From: an uncultured Bacteroidales bacterium
Lineage (GTDB): Bacteria > Bacteroidota > Bacteroidia > Bacteroidales > UBA932
Assembly: GCA_947167015.1 (NCBI GenBank)
Contig: CAMVGM010000018.1
Location: 1-37,298, forward strand
DNA: 37,298 bases
Direction: 5' to 3'
Part shown: positions 7,143 through 15,845 of the stretch, in pieces
Layout of the letters: every line of letters begins with the position of its first letter
Position numbering within the stretch: position 1 is the first letter of the stretch
Notes under the pieces: model-generated
What the model saw: only the letters and a program-made list of their open reading frames with translations
Told to the model about the DNA's origin: nothing
Database searches by the model: none
Position numbers and translations under genes: made by a program

Positions 7143-10003
7143 AGCGAGACGGGGCCTAGCAGGCCCGATTCCCGTATCTCCCAGCGGGCGGCGCTGAAGC
7201 CGCCGTCGGGTGTCCGGCTGATGGGCAGCCGCGGCTGGATGTTCGCGTTGTAGAAGATCTTCCAGGGTTTCCCCTTGCGGTCCATGTCGATGATGCGGTT
7301 CGCCATCAGGTTGGACACGCGGACGACCAGTTCGCCGCCTGCGGCCGCCTGCTCCTGCGTGAGCCGGACCGTGTAGGGTTTCTCGAACAGGGTCCCCAGG
7401 CAATGGCCGTCCAGCCAGACCGAGGCGCTCTCCCGGACGTCGCCGAGGTCGAGTTCCCACGCATCCGCCGTATCCCGGACGCCTTGCAGGCGGATCCGGT
7501 ATTCGGCCGTGCCGGAGAAGGCCTCATAGGCCTTGCCGAAGTTCGTCCAGGAGGCGAGGGCGCTGACGGTGCGCTGCGCGGGCAACGTGGGACCGCCTTC
7601 CGTGAAGCGGATGCGCCAGTCTCCCCGGACCTGGATCTCTTTCCCGCTGCGTTCGTAGAAGAGGAAATCCTCGCCCTCGCATCCGCCCGGGAAGGTTTCG
7701 AGCAGCAGGGACTGGTCGGGCTGCAACTGCAGCCAGACCTCCGCCGTGCCGTCTTCCGCCTGCCGTACCGCGCCCTTGCCGAGGCGTCCGTCCATCGGGT
7801 CGTAGATGCCGATGCCCTGGCAGACGGCATCGACCGGGATCCAGCCGGAGACGGGCTCTCCGGTGGGGTTCTTGAGGAAATAGTAGCGGCGGCCGTCGTC
7901 CAGGGCACGGCTGATGCACTGCAGGCCCAGGTCGTACATCTTCTCGCGGGTGACGCCGGCGCCCTTCAGCAGGGCGTCCAGGTCGGAGGAGACGCAGATG
8001 CGTCCGCGCCCCAGCTTGGCGACGCGCACGCCGTCCTGCTCCTTGAAATGCAGTCCGGCCTTCAGCCGCTGCAGCCGCACGCGGTTCTTTTCCAGGTCGG
8101 CCAGGCCCGGCACGTCGGCGGGCAACTCGTTCTCTACCAGGATGGTGGCGCCCTTGCGGGTCAGGTCGAGCAGTTTCTCGAAGGTGGACAGGTACATCTT
8201 GCCGCACTGCGGGACGATCAGCGTCTTGTAGCGGCTGCCGCCCAGAGTGACGAGCTCGCCGCCCTCGGCGTGGATGTTCTCCCGTATCATCCTGTCGGTG
8301 ATGTAGTCCCAGGTGTAGCCGCGGTTGTAGAGGGCCTCGGCGGACTTGCCGATGGCGCTCTGCGCGGGGGTGTTCTGGTTCATATGGTAGAGGAGCGGTT
8401 CCCGGCCGCGTTCGGACAGCAGGTCGGTGGCGTCGAAGAAGAGCAGGATGTCGCTGTCCGGATGCCCGGCCTGCAGGAAGCTCTGGCTGCGCGTCACGTA
8501 GGCGTTGAAGGCGCCGAAGTCTTTCCAGAAGGGGTTGGTGGGCTGGAAATGCACGGCGGCGTAGAACAGCCAGCCCGGCCAGGGGGCGTCGTCGGGGGAG
8601 AGGCAGGTGCCGTGGTAGAAGATGTGGTTCACGCCCGAGAGGAGGTAGGTGTCCACCGAGGTCTTGACGTCGCCCAGGGTGGAGATGAAGTGCTCGTTCA
8701 GCCAGGTGGCGGACTCCGAGGAGGTCAGGGGCTTGTCTGTCACGTGCGCGGCGGAGGAGGCGGTCTTCATCCCGATGATGCTCCGGCCTTCGGTCTCGGG
8801 GACGTCGCTCACGCCGTACAGGTCCATGATGTTGGCGGGGGAGCCGTGGGCCTGGTTGCGTATGCCCTTGCCCTGCGCGGCGGCCCATTGCTGCCACAGC
8901 ATGGAGTACTTCTCGCGCAGGAGTTCGCCGATGGTCTCGCGGTAGTCGAACACCACGCGGTCCTGCACTTCCTTCTCGCCGGCAAGTCCCAGCAGCTCAG
9001 CCATATGCGGCTTGAGGTCGTAGCCCCGGCGGGCCCGGAATTCTTCGAAGAACGCCGGGGTCCAGTCGCTGTTTCCGCGGGCGTCGTCCACCTCGTAGGA
9101 ATCGTTGAAGTAGTAGCGTATCTTGCTGACGTCGTAGCCCTTGAAGGCCTCGTCGAACTTCTCCAGATAACGGGTGATGGCATCGCCCGCGAAGTGGTCG
9201 ATCACGTCGCCCTCGCCGCCGGGACCGGCCCGCTCGACCAGTTTGCCGTGCCAGCCCAGGAACAAGGCGCACAGGGTCCAGTCGCCTTCCGGCGCCGTCC
9301 AGTCAAGGGTTCCGTCCTCCCCGACGCGCCCGGTCAGGTCCTGATAGGCGCCGCCGGGACCGTGGGCCGTGACGGCGATCAGCGGGAGTTCCAGCGGGTA
9401 GCGCACCTGCTCGTAGGCGTGCTGCTGGAGATTGTCGTTGGTGGCGATGGGATAGCTCATCGCGGAAATCTCGTCCGGGATGCCGATGGTGCGGACCATC
9501 GGCGTCTCGGTGTAGCCGATCTTTTCTTCCAGACGCTGTCCGCCCTGCAGGCTGTAGTTCTTGTAGGCGAGGTAGCGGCAGGCGTCTTCCGGCTCCACCC
9601 ATGGGCCGCCGAAGGGCCAGCCGGAGGCGTTCGCGAGGTCGATGCCGAGGTCGCGGCGGTCCGCCTGCTCCAGGGTATAGGTGAAGAGGTCCATCCAGGC
9701 GGGAGTCAGATAGTCCAGGTAGCGGTCCTCGTAGCCCTTGGCGCCATAGATCGTGGTCACCTCCATGCCGCCGAGCCCGGCCTTTTCATACTGTTCGAGC
9801 ATCGTGTCGATGTCGGAGCGGCCCACGGCGCTGGCGGGCCACCACCAGCGGGTCCAGGGCTTGGTTTCGCGGGTGACTTCGGGCCAGCCGAGGCTGGCGG
9901 CCTCCTGTTGCGCGGAGGACGGCTCCTGCCGGCAGGAACCCAGGGTCAGGATGATTCCCAGCAGGGGGAGGGCCAGGCGGAGGAAGGAAGAAGGGATTCT
10001 CAT
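7115..10003 (-). CDS. GH106-type alpha-L-rhamnosidase lipoprotein
   Basis: A 962-aa exported protein resembling glycoside hydrolase family 106, whose known members remove terminal alpha-L-rhamnose from pectic or other glycans. Family-like segments are an N-terminal RWWWPASAV, then GLGGMEVTTIYG, DLANASGWPFGGPWV, a PETEGR segment, SSESATWL and YHGTCLSP across a TIM-barrel region, and a C-terminal beta-sandwich of the GH2 sugar-binding type (LDLGDVRESASVWLDG). The lipobox is LGSC about 24 residues from the ATG at 10003; an upstream in-frame start at 10042 would run across the -7 element and was rejected. It is divergent from the glutaminyl cyclase gene and overlaps fabZ by 28 bp. Rhamnose specificity is inferred from family only; no rhamnose catabolic genes are nearby. 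Confidence 0.85.
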   Translation of the reverse strand: MRIPSSFLRLALPLLGIILTLGSCRQEPSSAQQEAASLGWPEVTRETKPWTRWWWPASAVGRSDIDTMLEQYEKAGLGGMEVTTIYGAKGYEDRYLDYLTPAWMDLFTYTLEQADRRDLGIDLANASGWPFGGPWVEPEDACRYLAYKNYSLQGGQRLEEKIGYTETPMVRTIGIPDEISAMSYPIATNDNLQQHAYEQVRYPLELPLIAVTAHGPGGAYQDLTGRVGEDGTLDWTAPEGDWTLCALFLGWHGKLVERAGPGGEGDVIDHFAGDAITRYLEKFDEAFKGYDVSKIRYYFNDSYEVDDARGNSDWTPAFFEEFRARRGYDLKPHMAELLGLAGEKEVQDRVVFDYRETIGELLREKYSMLWQQWAAAQGKGIRNQAHGSPANIMDLYGVSDVPETEGRSIIGMKTASSAAHVTDKPLTSSESATWLNEHFISTLGDVKTSVDTYLLSGVNHIFYHGTCLSPDDAPWPGWLFYAAVHFQPTNPFWKDFGAFNAYVTRSQSFLQAGHPDSDILLFFDATDLLSERGREPLLYHMNQNTPAQSAIGKSAEALYNRGYTWDYITDRMIRENIHAEGGELVTLGGSRYKTLIVPQCGKMYLSTFEKLLDLTRKGATILVENELPADVPGLADLEKNRVRLQRLKAGLHFKEQDGVRVAKLGRGRICVSSDLDALLKGAGVTREKMYDLGLQCISRALDDGRRYYFLKNPTGEPVSGWIPVDAVCQGIGIYDPMDGRLGKGAVRQAEDGTAEVWLQLQPDQSLLLETFPGGCEGEDFLFYERSGKEIQVRGDWRIRFTEGGPTLPAQRTVSALASWTNFGKAYEAFSGTAEYRIRLQGVRDTADAWELDLGDVRESASVWLDGHCLGTLFEKPYTVRLTQEQAAAGGELVVRVSNLMANRIIDMDRKGKPWKIFYNANIQPRLPISRTPDGGFSAARWEIRESGLLGPVSLYSLSLSTR

Positions 10004-10033
10004 ATCGGGGGAATAATTGGTTATCGTCCGTGA

Positions 10034-10067
10034 TTTGAACAAAGATAATGCTTTTTTAGTAAATTTG
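10034..10067 (+). promoter_or_regulatory. Promoter of the glutaminyl cyclase gene
   Basis: TTTG (10034-10037) is followed after 22 bp by TAAATTTG (10060-10067). The GTG at 10073 begins only 5 nt further on, and an in-frame ATG at 10082 is 14 nt away, so the transcript is very short-leadered or leaderless. Confidence 0.6.
10040..10047 (-). promoter_or_regulatory. -7 element of the GH106 gene
   Basis: On the minus strand TATCTTTG is a perfect -7 element, 36 nt before the ATG at 10003. It lies between the -33 and -7 elements of the plus-strand promoter, so both polymerases could not sit here at once. No good -33 element is seen for this direction. Confidence 0.5.
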
Positions 10068-10072
10068 CCGGC

Positions 10073-10837
10073 GTGAAAAAGATGTTACGCCTATTATTCG
10101 CGGCGGCGATGTGCCTGGGGTGCATCGCGTGTTCCGCGCGCGTGAAGCAGTACAAGGTGGAGGTCGTGAAGGAGTATCCGCACGACACGGGCGCCTACAC
10201 CCAGGGCCTCTTCTTCGACGGGGGCCGCTTTTGGGAGAGCACCGGGCAGTTCGGCGAGTCGAGTTTCCGCGAGGTGGAACTCGCCACGGGCAAGGTGCTG
10301 AAGAAACTGGATTTCCAGCGGAAGTACTTCGCAGAAGGTTCCGTGATGCTGAACGGCAAGCTGTTCATCCTGACCTGGACGAACAAGGTCGCCTTCGTGT
10401 ATGACGCCGCGACCCTCGAATTCAAGCAGACCTATTCCTATCCGCGCGAGGGCTGGGGCCTGACCACCGACGGGAAGTCCCTGATCGCCTCGGACGGCTC
10501 TTCCCGGCTGTATTTCCTGACGGATTCGTTCCAGCAGGAGCGTTACGTGAACGTCACGATGGACGGCCGCCCCGTGCGCTATCTCAACGAGCTGGAATAC
10601 ATCGACGGCAAGGTGTGGGCGAACGTCTATACCACCGACATGATCGTGATCATCGACCCGGCGGACGGCAAGGTGGAGGCGAGCATCGACTGCAGCGGCC
10701 TGCTGCCGCGCAAGCTCCGCACCCAGGCCACGGACGTGCTGAACGGCATCGCCCGGGACCCCGCCACCGGCAAGATCTATCTCACCGGCAAATACTGGCC
10801 CCGCCTCTACGAGGTCCGGCTCATCCCGGTGAAATAG
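10073..10837 (+). CDS. Lipoprotein glutaminyl cyclase (glutamine cyclotransferase)
   Basis: A 254-aa protein of the plant/bacterial type I glutaminyl cyclase family, a five-bladed beta-propeller that turns an N-terminal Gln into pyroglutamate. Family motifs run in order: YTQGLFFDG, WESTGQFGES, EGWGLTTDG, SDGSSRLYF, LNELEYIDGKVWANVY and the C-terminal LNGIARDPATGKIYLTGKYW. The leader ends in a lipobox-like CIAC, so it is probably anchored in the periplasm-facing membrane. The GTG at 10073 gives the n-region MKKML; an ATG at 10082 is an alternative start. Known work on oral Bacteroidota shows this enzyme caps exported proteins whose mature end is Gln; several neighbours here fit that pattern. 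A strong hairpin terminator follows. Confidence 0.92.
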   Translation: MKKMLRLLFAAAMCLGCIACSARVKQYKVEVVKEYPHDTGAYTQGLFFDGGRFWESTGQFGESSFREVELATGKVLKKLDFQRKYFAEGSVMLNGKLFILTWTNKVAFVYDAATLEFKQTYSYPREGWGLTTDGKSLIASDGSSRLYFLTDSFQQERYVNVTMDGRPVRYLNELEYIDGKVWANVYTTDMIVIIDPADGKVEASIDCSGLLPRKLRTQATDVLNGIARDPATGKIYLTGKYWPRLYEVRLIPVK

Positions 10838-10839
10838 AG

Positions 10840-10872
10840 AAAAGGGCTCGGAAAACTCCGAACCCTTTTTTT
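10840..10872. terminator. Bidirectional intrinsic terminator
   Basis: A 13-bp stem with one mismatch (AAAAGGGCTCGGA at 10840-10852, TCCGAACCCTTTT at 10857-10869) has a 4-nt loop and runs into a T tract, just after the cyclase stop. The A run at the left side gives a T tract on the other strand, so it can serve the GH3 gene too. It is the only clear terminator at a convergent junction in the window. Confidence 0.8.
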
Positions 10873-10917
10873 GTTTTGGCAAACCTGTCCGAATAATAAT
10901 TTCCGTCCGCCATGCCC

Positions 10918-13527
10918 CTATAGCACCTGGAAGTCCAGGGCCTTCAGGTCTTCGTCACGGGAAGAGCAGCCGTACAGGATACGGTACTTGCCCGGGCGGA
11001 CGGACAGGCCGTCCACGGAGGCGTCATAGTACTCGAACGCGCTGCCGTCCAGGGTGACGGTGGCCTTCTTCGTGGCGCCCGGCTCGAGCTGGAGTTTGTC
11101 GAAGCCCTTGAGGGCCTTGATCGGAGCGTCCGGGTTGTCGAGGGCCTGGACATAGACCTGCACGATCTCGGCGCCGGCGACCTTGCCGGTGTTGGTGACG
11201 GGCACGGTCAGGGTGACCTTGCCGTTCTTCTTCATGGAGGACTTGTTGAGCTTGCCCTCGCCGTAGCCGAAGCTGGTGTAGCTCATGCCGTAACCGAAGG
11301 CGTAGAGCGGGGTACCGCGGAAGTAACGGTAGGTGCGGTTGTCCATGCTGTAGTCCAGGAAGTCGGGCAGGTCGTCGTTGGAGGCGTAGAAGGTGACCGG
11401 AAGCTTGCCGGAGGGGTTGTAGTCGCCCAGGAGCACGTCGGCGAGGGCCTTGGAGCCGCCCTGGCCGGGATACCAGGCCTGCAGGAGGGCGTCGTACTGG
11501 TCCTCGAGGCCGCCGAACGCGATGGCGGATCCGGAGCAGTTCACGAACACGACGGGCTTGCCGGTCTCGTGCATCGCCTTGAGCAGGCGCTGCTGGACGG
11601 CGGGCAGCCAGATGTCGGCCTTGTCGCCGCCTTCGCCTTCCATCTGGGCGGAGATACCGCCGATGATGACGATGGCGTCGGCGTCCTTGACGAGTTCCTT
11701 CTCGGCGACGAAGTCAGCGTACTTGCGCTGGCAGAAGTCGGCGCGCAGCATCGCGAACGGACCCGCGCCGCGGCGGTACTCGATCTCGATGTCCACCGGC
11801 TTGCCGGCCTGTACGTCAAAGGTCTTGTAAGCCATGCCGCCCCGGCGTCCGAAGCCGCGCATCATGCCGCCGGCGGCGGCCTTGGCGTTCTCCACCACGC
11901 GGCCGTTCACCTTGAGGACGTAACCGTTGTCGGAGGAGACGGTGTAGCTCATCGGGCCCGTGAAGTCGGGCACGTAGCGGCCCTTCACGCGCACGGAGAT
12001 CTTGTCCGTAGGCACGCCCTCGGCGAAGCCGTAGGCTCCGAAGGTGCTGAAGTTCAGCGTGTTGTAGTAACCGCTGACGACAGGCTTGCCGCTGAGGCCG
12101 TTGTTGTCGAAGAACTCTACGAAGGCGCCCTTGCCGTCGTTGAAGTCGGGCAGGTGATAGACCGTGTTGTAGTCGTCGGCGAGTTCGCAGGCCTTGGTGT
12201 AGATGATGTTGGTGCCGGGCAGGGCGGCCTTGATGCCGTCCAGCAGGGAGTGGGTGTGCGCCTCGGTCGGGGTGCCGCCGTAGTTGCCGTTCAGCAGCGC
12301 GGCGTCGTCGGCGTTGGGGCCGATCACGGCGAGGGTCTTGATGCTCTTGGACAGCGGCAGGACGCCGTTGTTCTTCAGGAGGACCATCGACTCGCGCGCG
12401 GCCTGGGTGGCCAGGGCGTCGTGCTCCTCGCTGCTGATCACGTCTTCGCCCAGGTTCGCCCAGGGAAGCATCTCGGCGGGATCGAACATGCCCAGTTCGA
12501 AGCGGCCCTTCAGGGTGCGGCGCAGGTGCGCGTCGAGGTCGGCCTCGGAAATCATGCCCTTCTCGAGCGCCTCCACGAGGGCCATCATCGTCTTGCCGCA
12601 CTCCAGGTCGGTGCCGTGCAGGGCGGCGTCGGTCGCGGCGTGCAGGGCGTCGGGGTGCGTTTCGTGCTGGCCGCGGGTGAAGAAGTTGTTGATGGCGTCG
12701 CAGTCCGTCAGGATGATGGCCTCATAGCCCCACTTGTTGCGCAGGATGTCCGTCAGCAGGCGGTCGTTGGTGCAGCAGGGCACGCCTTCGTAGCGGTTAT
12801 AGGCGCACATCACCTCCTGGACGTTGCCATCCACGACGAGGGTTTTGAAGGCGGGCAGGTAGGTCTCCCAGAGGTCGCGCTGCGACACGCGGGCGTCATA
12901 GGTGTGGCGCAGGGGCTCCGGGCCGCTGTGGACCGCGTAGTGCTTGGCGCAGGCGTGCGTCTTGAAATACTTCGGGTCGCTGCCCTGCATGCCGAGGACG
13001 GTCTGCAGGCCGAGCACGCTGGTGAGGTAGGGGTCCTCGCCGCAGGTCTCCTGGCCGCGTCCCCAGCGCGGGTCGCGGAAGATGTTGACGTTCGGGCACC
13101 AGAAGGTCAGTTCCGGGTTGCCGGGGTAGTAGGTCACGCCCATCGGCACGTTGAAGATGTCGTGGTCGGAGCGGTTCCAGTTGGCGCGCGCCTCGTCGGA
13201 CACCTGCGAGAAGACGTCGTACATCTGCTGCGGGTTGAAGGCGGCGGCCATGCCGATCGGCTGCGGATAGACGGTGTAGCCGTCCTGGCGCACGCCGTGG
13301 CAGGCCTCGCTCCACCAGTTGTAGGAGGGGATGCCCAGCCGGTCCACCGACACGGACTTGTTCATCATCAGCCCCACCTTCTCCTCGGGCGTCAGCAGGG
13401 AGATGAGATTCTCCACGCGCTGGTCGGTCGAGAGTTTGGGGTTCTGGAAGGGATACTCGTAGGTCTGCTTCGGGCCGCAGGCGGCCAGCAGGACCAGGGA
13501 AGACAGGATGAAAAGTACTTTTTTCAT
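10918..13527 (-). CDS. GH3 beta-glycosidase lipoprotein with PA14-like insert
   Basis: An 869-aa exported GH3 enzyme of the beta-xylosidase/beta-glucosidase type. Order: lipobox LLAACG (Cys17), N-terminal GH3 barrel (about 35-340) with the nucleophile Asp near residue 275 in the motif LTDCDA, then the alpha/beta sandwich interrupted by a PA14-like beta domain (about 440-600), the presumed acid/base Glu near 630 in QMEGEGGD, and a C-terminal fibronectin-III-like domain. A Gly/Met/Arg-rich loop sits in the insert near residues 550-565. The ATG overlaps the stop of the DUF1573 gene as ATGA, so it is translationally coupled and last in the operon. With GH43 and CE1 enzymes upstream, action on xylo-oligosaccharides is likely, but the substrate is inferred. 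A partial paralogue starts at 35669. Confidence 0.92.
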   Translation of the reverse strand: MKKVLFILSSLVLLAACGPKQTYEYPFQNPKLSTDQRVENLISLLTPEEKVGLMMNKSVSVDRLGIPSYNWWSEACHGVRQDGYTVYPQPIGMAAAFNPQQMYDVFSQVSDEARANWNRSDHDIFNVPMGVTYYPGNPELTFWCPNVNIFRDPRWGRGQETCGEDPYLTSVLGLQTVLGMQGSDPKYFKTHACAKHYAVHSGPEPLRHTYDARVSQRDLWETYLPAFKTLVVDGNVQEVMCAYNRYEGVPCCTNDRLLTDILRNKWGYEAIILTDCDAINNFFTRGQHETHPDALHAATDAALHGTDLECGKTMMALVEALEKGMISEADLDAHLRRTLKGRFELGMFDPAEMLPWANLGEDVISSEEHDALATQAARESMVLLKNNGVLPLSKSIKTLAVIGPNADDAALLNGNYGGTPTEAHTHSLLDGIKAALPGTNIIYTKACELADDYNTVYHLPDFNDGKGAFVEFFDNNGLSGKPVVSGYYNTLNFSTFGAYGFAEGVPTDKISVRVKGRYVPDFTGPMSYTVSSDNGYVLKVNGRVVENAKAAAGGMMRGFGRRGGMAYKTFDVQAGKPVDIEIEYRRGAGPFAMLRADFCQRKYADFVAEKELVKDADAIVIIGGISAQMEGEGGDKADIWLPAVQQRLLKAMHETGKPVVFVNCSGSAIAFGGLEDQYDALLQAWYPGQGGSKALADVLLGDYNPSGKLPVTFYASNDDLPDFLDYSMDNRTYRYFRGTPLYAFGYGMSYTSFGYGEGKLNKSSMKKNGKVTLTVPVTNTGKVAGAEIVQVYVQALDNPDAPIKALKGFDKLQLEPGATKKATVTLDGSAFEYYDASVDGLSVRPGKYRILYGCSSRDEDLKALDFQVL

Positions 13528-14663
13528 TTATGGTTGATGTTGATTGATAGTTCTTTGGCCGGGCGCAGCGGATCGTTGCTGAACACCGTCATCCGAAGGT
13601 CAACGCCGGCCCCGGAGGGTGCGGCCGGACGGGCCTTTCCGCAGCGGAGCGAGGACACTTTCCGGCCCGTACGGTTGCAGCCCTCCGGGACCGGCGAGCC
13701 CGTCAGCTTGACGGAAACCGACCGTCCGGGGGCGATGCGGGTGCCGGGGGAGAGGCTGCTGGAAAAACCATCCGGCAGTTCGACGGCGTGGATGACCAGC
13801 GGGCTCTTCCCGTCGTTGGCGAGCTCCAGCGTGCCCCGCAGCCGCCGGGAAAGCGGCTTGCGCTGCAGGCGGACCTGCCCGGTCCGCAGGCGCGGGGCGT
13901 CGTCCCCCTCGGGGGTGTCCAGGTCCACGCAAAGCGCGCTGAGCGGCAGGGTCCGCAGGTTTTTCCCGCCCGCGGGGACCAGTTCCAGCACGGCGCGCAG
14001 GCTGCCGTAGAAGGACGGGTCGGCGGGGCTGTCGCACCAGACCTCCACGCGGGCCTCTTCGCCCGGGGCGAGGGTGGCGGGGGCCGAAACCCGGAACGCT
14101 CCGGAACCCGGAGCCGCGCTGCGCAGCCGCATCGGGGCGTCGCCGGCGTTGGCGATGAAGAAGGCCTTGCCGGCGTGCTCCCCGTGCGCGAGATAGCCGA
14201 AATTGACGTCCGCGCGGCTGGCGTACAGTCCCTGGGCGAGCACCACGGGATAGCGCTCCTGGATGCTCCGGTCGGCGGGCAGCACGTCGGCGCTGACGCT
14301 CAGCACCCCGAGGCTCCGGTTCCCGTCGGCCTGGATCTCCACCGTGCGCAGGACCGTTCCGGCGGCGCCCGCCGGGGTGAAGGAAACCTCCACCGCCGCG
14401 GACTGCCCCGGGGCGATGGCCGTGTGGGGGAGCGTGGCGCTGATGCAGGAGCAGCCCGGGATGGCACGCTCCAGCCTGAGCGGCCGGCTGCCGGCGTTGA
14501 ATACGAGGAAGGCGTGCGTCACCACGCCGTCCGCCTCCCGGATGGCGCCGAAGTCCCACTCCCTGCTGTCAAAGACCGCCGGACCCTCCGCCTTTTCCTG
14601 GGCGGAGAGTCCGGAAGCGGCCATCAGCAGCAGGCCGGTGAGCAGCAGCGCGCGGCGTCCCAT
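13524..14663 (-). CDS. Secreted DUF1573-domain protein (tandem Ig-like/ASH repeats)
   Basis: A 379-aa exported protein with a signal peptide cut probably after LSA, giving an N-terminal Gln. The first domain (about 28-125) is a typical DUF1573 beta-sandwich: WDFGAI near the start, AFLVFNAGSRPL, and GCSCISA followed by PGQSAAVEVSF. Two or three more domains of the same Ig/ASH-like type follow, with repeated signatures such as FIANAGDAPM with APGEEARVEV and ELANDGKSPLVIH with APGRSVSV. DUF1573 has no settled function; structural or partner-binding roles are usual guesses. Its start codon directly abuts the CE1 stop and its stop overlaps the GH3 start, so it is a fixed part of the xylan-type operon, which argues for a role at the cell surface with those enzymes. 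Confidence 0.85.
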   Translation of the reverse strand: MGRRALLLTGLLLMAASGLSAQEKAEGPAVFDSREWDFGAIREADGVVTHAFLVFNAGSRPLRLERAIPGCSCISATLPHTAIAPGQSAAVEVSFTPAGAAGTVLRTVEIQADGNRSLGVLSVSADVLPADRSIQERYPVVLAQGLYASRADVNFGYLAHGEHAGKAFFIANAGDAPMRLRSAAPGSGAFRVSAPATLAPGEEARVEVWCDSPADPSFYGSLRAVLELVPAGGKNLRTLPLSALCVDLDTPEGDDAPRLRTGQVRLQRKPLSRRLRGTLELANDGKSPLVIHAVELPDGFSSSLSPGTRIAPGRSVSVKLTGSPVPEGCNRTGRKVSSLRCGKARPAAPSGAGVDLRMTVFSNDPLRPAKELSININHK

Positions 14664-15836
14664 CTACTTGAACAGCAACTGGGCGATGTGCGCGAGGTAA
14701 TCGCGGCAGTTCATCCAGGTGTGGCCGCCGTCCGGGGTGTAGAAGCTGTGCTTCACGCCGTTCTCCGTGAGGTAGGCGTCCAGGCCGCGGGAGGCCGCGA
14801 TCAGGAAGTCGGAGGTGCCGGTACCGATCCAGATGAGCTTGTAGTTCTTGTTGAGGGTGTTCACGGGCGCATAGGTGCCGTTGGAGAAGTTGGTCTCGTA
14901 CTCGTTGCCGAAGATGGCGGGCGCCATCGCGCAGACCCACTGGAACTCCTTCGGGTGGCCGAGGCCGGTGGCGAGCGCCTGCCGTCCGCCCAGCGAGAAG
15001 CCGGCGACGGCGCGGTCGCGCGCGGAGGTCTTCACCTTGTAATTGGCCTCGATGAAGGGCTTGACGTCGTTGATGATCTCGGCGGCCACGCGGTCGGTGT
15101 CCATGGAGTCATAGCGGTCGGCGAGGCCCTGGCGCATCATCTCCGGATAGGGGTTCGCGTACGGCATCACCACGATCATCCGCCTGGCGAGGCCCTGCGC
15201 GATGAGGTTGTCCAGGATGTTGTTCACGCGGCCCACCTTGAACCAGGTCTCGTAGGTGTCGGTCATGCCGTGGATGAGGTAGAGCACCGGGAGCCGCTCC
15301 TTGCCCGCCGGGTCGTAGCCGGCCGGGGTATAGACCGTCAGCGGCCGGTCGATGCCGCAGGTCTTGGAATGGTAGAAGCGGTAGGAGACCTTGCCGTGCG
15401 GCACGTCCTGGATGTCCTGGACGGACGGCTCCGGGCCGCGCACGTCGGCGAGCGAGTACTTGAAGCCCTCGTTCGGGAAGATGAACATGTTGTTGGGATC
15501 GGCGATCTTGGTGCCGTCGATCACGAAGGCGTAGGGATAGATGTCCGGCTTGCCGGGCTTCACGGTGATGCTCCAGACGCCGTTCTCGCCCTTGCTCATC
15601 GGCAGGGCCTGCGGGAACATCTGGCAGTCCAGCTCGACGGCCTTGGCGTCGGCCGCCTGGCAGCGGAACGTGACCGAACCGTCGGCGTTGTATTCCGGGG
15701 ACACGACTCCGGCGGGGAACATCCGCGCCATCACCTGCGGGGTGAGACGCTGACCGGCTCCGGCCTGGGGCTGGGCCTGGGAGAACAGCGGGGCAAAAAG
15801 CAGGGCCGCCGCAAAGAGAATTCTATATGCTTTCAT
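14664..15836 (-). CDS. CE1-type esterase with N-terminal CBM48-like domain
   Basis: A 390-aa secreted serine esterase. After a signal peptide (cut near SQA, leaving Gln first) comes an Ig-like CBM48-type domain (about 35-125), then an alpha/beta-hydrolase of the esterase D/CE1 family (about 140-390). The nucleophile Ser near residue 280 lies in GFSLGG, an Asp near 342 in GTSDF and a His near 371 in GGHTW complete the triad; the oxyanion region reads LIHGMTD. CE1 members release ferulate or acetate from xylan. It closely resembles the C-terminal half of the adjacent GH43 fusion protein, including the DPNN and FPNEGFK segments of the CBM48-like domain, so the two arose by duplication. Spacing is 9 nt from the fusion gene and 0 nt to DUF1573. 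Confidence 0.9.
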   Translation of the reverse strand: MKAYRILFAAALLFAPLFSQAQPQAGAGQRLTPQVMARMFPAGVVSPEYNADGSVTFRCQAADAKAVELDCQMFPQALPMSKGENGVWSITVKPGKPDIYPYAFVIDGTKIADPNNMFIFPNEGFKYSLADVRGPEPSVQDIQDVPHGKVSYRFYHSKTCGIDRPLTVYTPAGYDPAGKERLPVLYLIHGMTDTYETWFKVGRVNNILDNLIAQGLARRMIVVMPYANPYPEMMRQGLADRYDSMDTDRVAAEIINDVKPFIEANYKVKTSARDRAVAGFSLGGRQALATGLGHPKEFQWVCAMAPAIFGNEYETNFSNGTYAPVNTLNKNYKLIWIGTGTSDFLIAASRGLDAYLTENGVKHSFYTPDGGHTWMNCRDYLAHIAQLLFK

Positions 15837-15845
15837 ATCGTCGTC

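Noticed and set aside
7403..10033. An 876-codon open frame opposite the GH106 gene
   Set aside because: No recognisable domain; it covers the whole rhamnosidase-like gene and its promoter region and does not respect either gene's limits.
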